NCBI GenBank assembly: GCA_951802425.1
Contig: OX637795.1
Location: 2,584,501 to 2,648,500, forward strand
Source of the DNA: Clavaria fumosa
Lineage: Eukaryota; Basidiomycota; Agaricomycetes; Agaricales; Clavariaceae
Direction of reading: 5' to 3'
DNA: 64,000 nt
Shown piece after piece: positions 59,135 to 64,000 of the stretch. Within the stretch, counting starts at the first letter, position 1; each line of letters starts with the position of its first letter. The notes under the pieces are model-generated. The model had not been told where the DNA came from. It saw only the letters and a program-made list of their open reading frames with translations, and did no database searches. The position numbers and the translations under genes are program-made.

Positions 59135-62100
59135 CTAGTGTTTGATCGCCGCTTGTTGCGATTTGCGCTCCTGCCTCCGTCGCCGTTCCCGTCTTTCGCG
59201 GCCACGAAGAATGATTTGCTTCGGTTGCAAATCCGCAAATGCACGCTTACAGAGAAGCTCAATCAGCCAACACCCGACAAAATCAAATATCATCGTCGCT
59301 GTCAATCTAAATTGGAACTTTCAGAACCATTCCCAAATCCCGAATCGACGAGTTCAGACAATAGAAAGAAGCCGGAGTGTGAGAGAGGCGTACCGATCCC
59401 TGCATCTTGACGATCTGCAGCCATCGGTTCAGTTCAGGTACGAAATCAGTGGCCCCAGAGAATGCCACAGCCAGAGCCCCCAGCAACCCGTACCACAGTG
59501 TCGAATTTTCTCGGATGCCTTCGCGGAAAGGTCGGCCCTGGTAACGAGAGAAATCAGATTCGGAGATTTGGCGAATTACATGTCATGCGAATCACCACCC
59601 ACTTGGAAATTAATCGCAAACGTAGACACCTGTTGTGATAATCCTAACAAATATATTGCCGTATTGAGCAGGTTGGGCTCGAATTTGGCTTCCAAGTCAA
59701 TCTCGCCTCGGCTATGGGTTTAAATGTGAGCGGAACTCCAGAGACGGAGAGAAGACTTACGTTTCGTAGTGGTGTGAGAGGCCTGTAATGTATACAAGAG
59801 AGACGACGTGTAGCGCAAATTGTAGGAGCACAGAGAGTAGGACGTAGAGATTGAAGATATTACCGAGGGGCCTTTCCCGTGATAGTTGTTCCACGGGCTG
59901 GTGGGCAACATGAGATGGCAGAAATTGATGGAGTGACCTGCAACCTTACTTTCGCTCGGGAGATGCATAAGAAGCAAACAGATAGTAATATGCCTGTGAT
60001 CGTGATCTGATAGTCGCCAAACTTGATACCATCGAGGTACTGCACGCTGAGACTGTAGGCTGTGATTAGACAGTTGAGCGCAAGAATCTTATACATCTGA
60101 ATGGTCGCGACGAGCGTGCAGCGTCCCTGACGGATGATATGGGTGACTAAAGGAGGTAAATTGTCAACGTTAGAAATAACCACGATATTAGCACACTGAC
60201 TAGCCGACACATTAGAAAGCTTAGATGTAAACGGAGCTGCACAAGACGCATCTCCTAACTTGATTTTGGGCACTTCGTCGTCGCCTTCCATTTGTGACAT
60301 TTTGTCCGTGATTGAGGCAAGGTCAAACTAGACTTGCGTGTGAGCGAAACAAACGAGTAATGTATCACAGCAAGGGAGCACCTTTTCCATGGGATTCTTT
60401 AGCCTTGCGGTTTGCATGTTCTCGTTGGCTAATTTCTGAGCGGCAACCACGTCCGGGTACAGATTCGCGATGGCCGCAGGTACAGGGGGCGGAGGCTGCC
60501 CGAAGCGCGCAGAGATGTTGAGCTGCGTCTCGTACACCTTTTTGATACGTTCGTTCCTTTGATGTTCCGCAATCTTCTGAAGGTCTTCAGGCGTGCCGTC
60601 AAGGAGAGCGACGCCTACATGAGCTTGTTTCAGCGCCCCCACGTCGTTGGTGCCGTCTCCGACCATGAGCGTGATGTAGCCAAGAGACTTGAGACTTGTC
60701 AAAATAGTCTCCTTCTGAGCAGGAGAAACTCGTGCGTAGACCCAAGTATTCTGCACGAGGTCGAACCAATTAGCGTGGCCCTCAAATTGCTTCATTGCAG
60801 GTCCCGTGACGCAAATGTCGTAATCGTCAAAGAGTGAGACGTCCAATGGTTCACTTGGGTCGACCGGGATGATTTTTCTTTCATCTACAGTACGCCATTC
60901 CAGATCTAGAGAATATTCAGCCTCAGACACAGTGCGAAGACCCGGTACACATGTACGGACCTGCTGGGTGTGCCGGGTTCTCCTTGAGATCAAGAATGAG
61001 CGACTCGCGATCTATGATCTCCACATCACGCGCAACATGCACGGCAGTCAGGGGATTGTCACCCGTTATCATAACGCACTGTAAACTTGTATAGTGAGCT
61101 GCTTTTGCTCTTCGAGTCCAAGACGTACCCGATGGGACGAATCGGAAAGCATTCGCAACGTTTCAACCGCGTCCCCCTTCAGTGGACAGTGGAAAACGAG
61201 GAAGCCAGCGAATGCTAACCGACACTCAACCTGGTCGCGACGCATTTTGTTGATCTGTCCTCAAACAACACGAAATGATGTCAGGGTACTTACACAATGG
61301 AAGGCTAACGATAGATGACCTGACCTTGTCAATTGTGGCGGCTTCCATCTCTTTAACGCCCAGTGCAAGGACACGACTACCTCTCCGAGTAAACCACTTG
61401 TAAGTATCATCGTAGTTTTCGGGCACCGAGTTGAGCATCGACTTCAATGTCTCAGGAGCGCCCTTCACGGCAACGAGAAGCCTCCCACCAGGCAGGGTAG
61501 AGACAGTCGACATCCTCTTAAGCGCAGAAGAGAACTGGAAACGGCGACGAACGGTAATTTGCGTCCGGTGAGTGGCGTTGTTATTTGTAGGAGATATCAC
61601 ATCCCCTGATCGTCAACGGTCAAGCAAAGTTCTGCATGGTTGGAATCCGATACACAAGCACCGACCTTTCCCGATTATCCAGTCTAAGGCCTCTAGAGTG
61701 GTCTTCTCCATGGGATCCCCGACAACCGTACCGTCATCTAATTTGACAAGGGCATGTGCAGCTGCAAGGCACAATGTAGTCTCCCGACTCGCCGATTTCA
61801 CGTTCAGCAGTCGGCGCCTGTCACGTGGGCTAAATGAACGCGGCAATGAGCGCAGGCGACGCATGTAATCATAATGGCGACGCACTCCACGCCAGCGACA
61901 CCCTCGAGCACCAAATTCTCCGCGGTGATGGTTCCAGTCTTGTCGAAACAACAAATATCGACACGACCCGCAAACGGAATCCGGAACGGTTCAGTACAAT
62001 AGATAGCTGGACCACCGTCTGAGTGAGCGCTAATCCGGAATGGCGCTGAGCAGATCTTACCGTATCTTGAAAGAGCCACGAGGGACGTGTTGACTGCGAG

Positions 62101-63854
62101 CGACAGTTCCATAGGCAACTCAGGAGGTACTACGCTTGTGATGATAAGAACACAATCCAGCAACAGCTTCGACTTTTTCAAGCCTCTTTCCACGCCTGTT
62201 ATGGTAATAGTGAGAAGAGGCAAACGTCTAATGCAGTATTTGAACCACACGCACCTCTGACCCAGACGTACCAACTAGCAGCAATAGCGAAAATAAGCAG
62301 GAACCCAATAAACAAGAACGACTCCATGTTATTGGCCGACACGCGCTCCGTAGAAAATATCATGGTGCGGACTAGTTGGCCTTGCGCCGTCCCAAAGCCC
62401 GTGCGCAGCACGACCCCGAGACAGCCGCCGTCCGGCGTCCGGTAGGGCGTCTTGTACTGAGCTTGGAATTCAGGAGAGGGCGCACAACGTCACGAGATCA
62501 GCGTGGGCAGTTTAGACATTCTAGCGCAAAAGGGGTACCGACCAGGAAGGCTTGCTTGGAGCACCTTCGTGCCACTAAACAAAACCGCGTTCTTGTGGAC
62601 GCCATCAACGTCCAATTTGTCGGTTCCCTCCGCGAGCTGTGTTGACTCCTTGAGCAACGGGGTAGATTCTCCGGACAGCATGGCCTCGTTTGCGATGCAG
62701 GTTCCCTCGATTAGCAGTATATCAGCAGGGATAGATGTTTCTGCTTGCTGGCGGACTGTATACGTGCGTAGTTCAGCGATCCTCTTGTTTCGCATCTGCA
62801 CTAGGCGCGAGATCCTCACCTATAGACACTATATCCCCAGGTAACAACTGGTCCGTTTGCACAGCAACCCAGCTCGAGTCTCGGAGACATTGGATGGGAA
62901 AAGGAGTAACGGACATTGTCCTGAACTCGGTCAAAGTGCGGACACGCTTCGAAATGCAAGGCAGCAAATGTGAGCATCACAAGCCACGTCGGGCGAAAAG
63001 AGCAGAGAGGAAAAGACATGCCTGGTACACAACGGTACATTCAAAGACGACGAGCATGAAGAGCGTAAAGAGGCTGTAGTACCAATATTCGTCCAAGCAC
63101 CACAGGACGACGCAGAACACCTGGAACACGAAGAACGGGGCGGCGACATGCTCCGCGAACAACTCGCCAAAGGACGGGATGGGGATGTTGAACTCGTTCT
63201 TGCCGTACGCGGAGAGCAGGCCGTCGACGGCGGAGGACGCGAGCGGTGTGGGGGGCATGAACGCGGACAGGGGCGGCCGGCTGGAGGACGGGTACGGCAG
63301 GCGAACGAAGTGGAGCGGGGAGATGGACGAGAGGATGTACGTGTCGCGCTGGTAGCTGAACGTGTAGGACGACGGGTCCGTGGGCGCCTTTTTCACGAGG
63401 GGGACGATTTCGCCGCGTCCGCGGTGCACGTGGGGTATGAGGCGGACGCAATCCGCAGCTTCGATGGAGGACGCCTTGGGCGGCCGTCAGAACGCGGGGC
63501 ACCCACGCGCGGAAAACAAAAATAGGCGGACATACCGTTCTTGTTGTCAGCCAGGCGCGGGCGGCAGAACTCCATCTGGTGACCAGAAAACTAAGGGCGT
63601 GACCAGCTCCCAGAGAGACACACGCCAGAAAGGTCCACTCCTCACTCTGCAACCATTGGTCATACTTTATGAAGTATGCATAGGCCAGCAATGGATAAAG
63701 GGATAGGAACGGGAGGGCATATATATGCGTGTACCAAGGAATGGACTTGCGTAAGCTAGCAGACGAAATTTCAGAGGATGTGATGACGACGTCAGGCCTG
63801 AGAGTCGTTTTCAGCGCAAAGCGAGCAGTACCAGCGTCGTGGATTGACTTACAT
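59135..63854 (-). CDS. spf1: P5A-type ATPase (Spf1-like, endoplasmic reticulum)
   Basis: P-type ATPase of the P5A group, which removes mistargeted transmembrane helices from the ER membrane. The start codon is split by an intron: A and T at 63854-63853, G at 63797, giving [16 protein letters not shown]. In-phase exons: 63797-63536, 63474-63022, 62946-62820, 62755-62543, 62461-62255, 62195-62061, from 62018, and others to 59135. Seen: N-terminal membrane segment ([18 protein letters not shown]); [14 protein letters not shown] actuator loop; [17 protein letters not shown], the P5A-type PPxxP membrane motif; phosphorylation site [23 protein letters not shown]; and hinge [15 protein letters not shown]-terminal helices follow, with a basic [10 protein letters not shown] tail before the TAG at 59135. 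Length and motifs are complete. The intron after 63022 uses a GC donor. Confidence 0.92.
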
Positions 63855-64000
63855 TCTGAGCAGCCTTTTTTACAAGGGTTCAAGTTGAGATACGGTGACA
63901 AAGGAGCCAAAGCATTCCAGCACCAGCACACCCTCGTGATGTCGTGTCCTTTTGACGTCACGTGTTTGACACGGCCTTTTATTGAACAGACCTGAGCGAA
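63855..64000 (-). promoter_or_regulatory. 5' leader and promoter of the P5A gene
   Basis: On the minus strand, CACGTGACGTC-like sequence at about 63950-63965 (CACGTG and TGACGTCA-type sites) lies upstream of exon 1. The leader exon ends GCTCAGAAT at 63853. Confidence 0.45.

Noticed and set aside
59126..59723. Plus-strand open frames over the 3' end of the P5A gene
   Set aside because: Minus-strand exons with conserved P5A C-terminal helices and the true stop at 59135 explain this stretch.
1..64000. tRNA or rRNA genes
   Set aside because: No cloverleaf with A and B boxes or rRNA core was recognised, although a covariance-model search was not possible.

Overview
The window looks like nuclear DNA of a mushroom-forming basidiomycete (Agaricomycetes). 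The genes have many introns of about 42-80 nt. The protein families are ones expanded in that group: KDZ transposases, a fungal TET/JBP dioxygenase, a FunK1 kinase, a JmjC-like protein and several unnamed expanded families. No tRNA, rRNA or CRISPR array was recognised. All calls come from reading the sequence; no database search was possible.

Layout. Positions 1-47,000 are a mobile-element landscape; 47,600-64,000 is an ordinary gene block. From left to right: a deletion derivative of a TIR element (1-350); an apparently intact KDZ transposase on the minus strand (546-4117); a decayed Gag-like gene (4587-5687); a TET/JBP 2-oxoglutarate dioxygenase (6216-7653, minus) next to a truncated KDZ transposase and a second Gag-like fragment (7918-9406). 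A complete but inactivated Ty3/gypsy retrotransposon with 906-bp LTRs spans 11507-22189. It contains an oppositely oriented Zn2Cys6-like gene (12572-14284) and an older LTR relic. Two paralogous zinc-finger genes follow (22554-24059 and 29355-31048), separated by unnamed genes, minisatellites and CCG-rich low-complexity DNA. Next come a TTA-flanked TIR element (31184-32477), a JmjC-like gene (32748-36971), a TIR element whose only recognised gene is a Ulp1-like protease (37355-41014, protease 37618-39374), an unnamed gene (41114-43059), diverged repeats and LTR relics.

The right-hand block holds a FunK1 kinase (47615-49372), a cysteine-rich single-pass membrane protein (50079-53381), an M16 metallopeptidase (54544-58793) and, convergent with it, a P5A-type (Spf1-like) ATPase (59135-63854). 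These reconstruct with good reading frames across most introns and look like functional host genes.

How the parts may work together (inference). The left part concentrates proteins predicted to act on chromatin: a TET-like DNA-base dioxygenase, a JmjC-like dioxygenase, a SUMO-type protease and a zinc-finger protein whose N-terminus copies the histone H3 tail (ARTKQ). Several of them lie beside copies of one precise 50-bp symmetric module: two 13-bp GTCAC-NNN-GTGAC dyads around a GAAGTACTTC palindrome. The Ty3 element carries the expected trace of CpG methylation: nearly all LTR differences are CpG transitions and all five in-frame stops are TGA. The region can be read as mobile elements carrying or collecting chromatin-modifying genes in a methylated environment.
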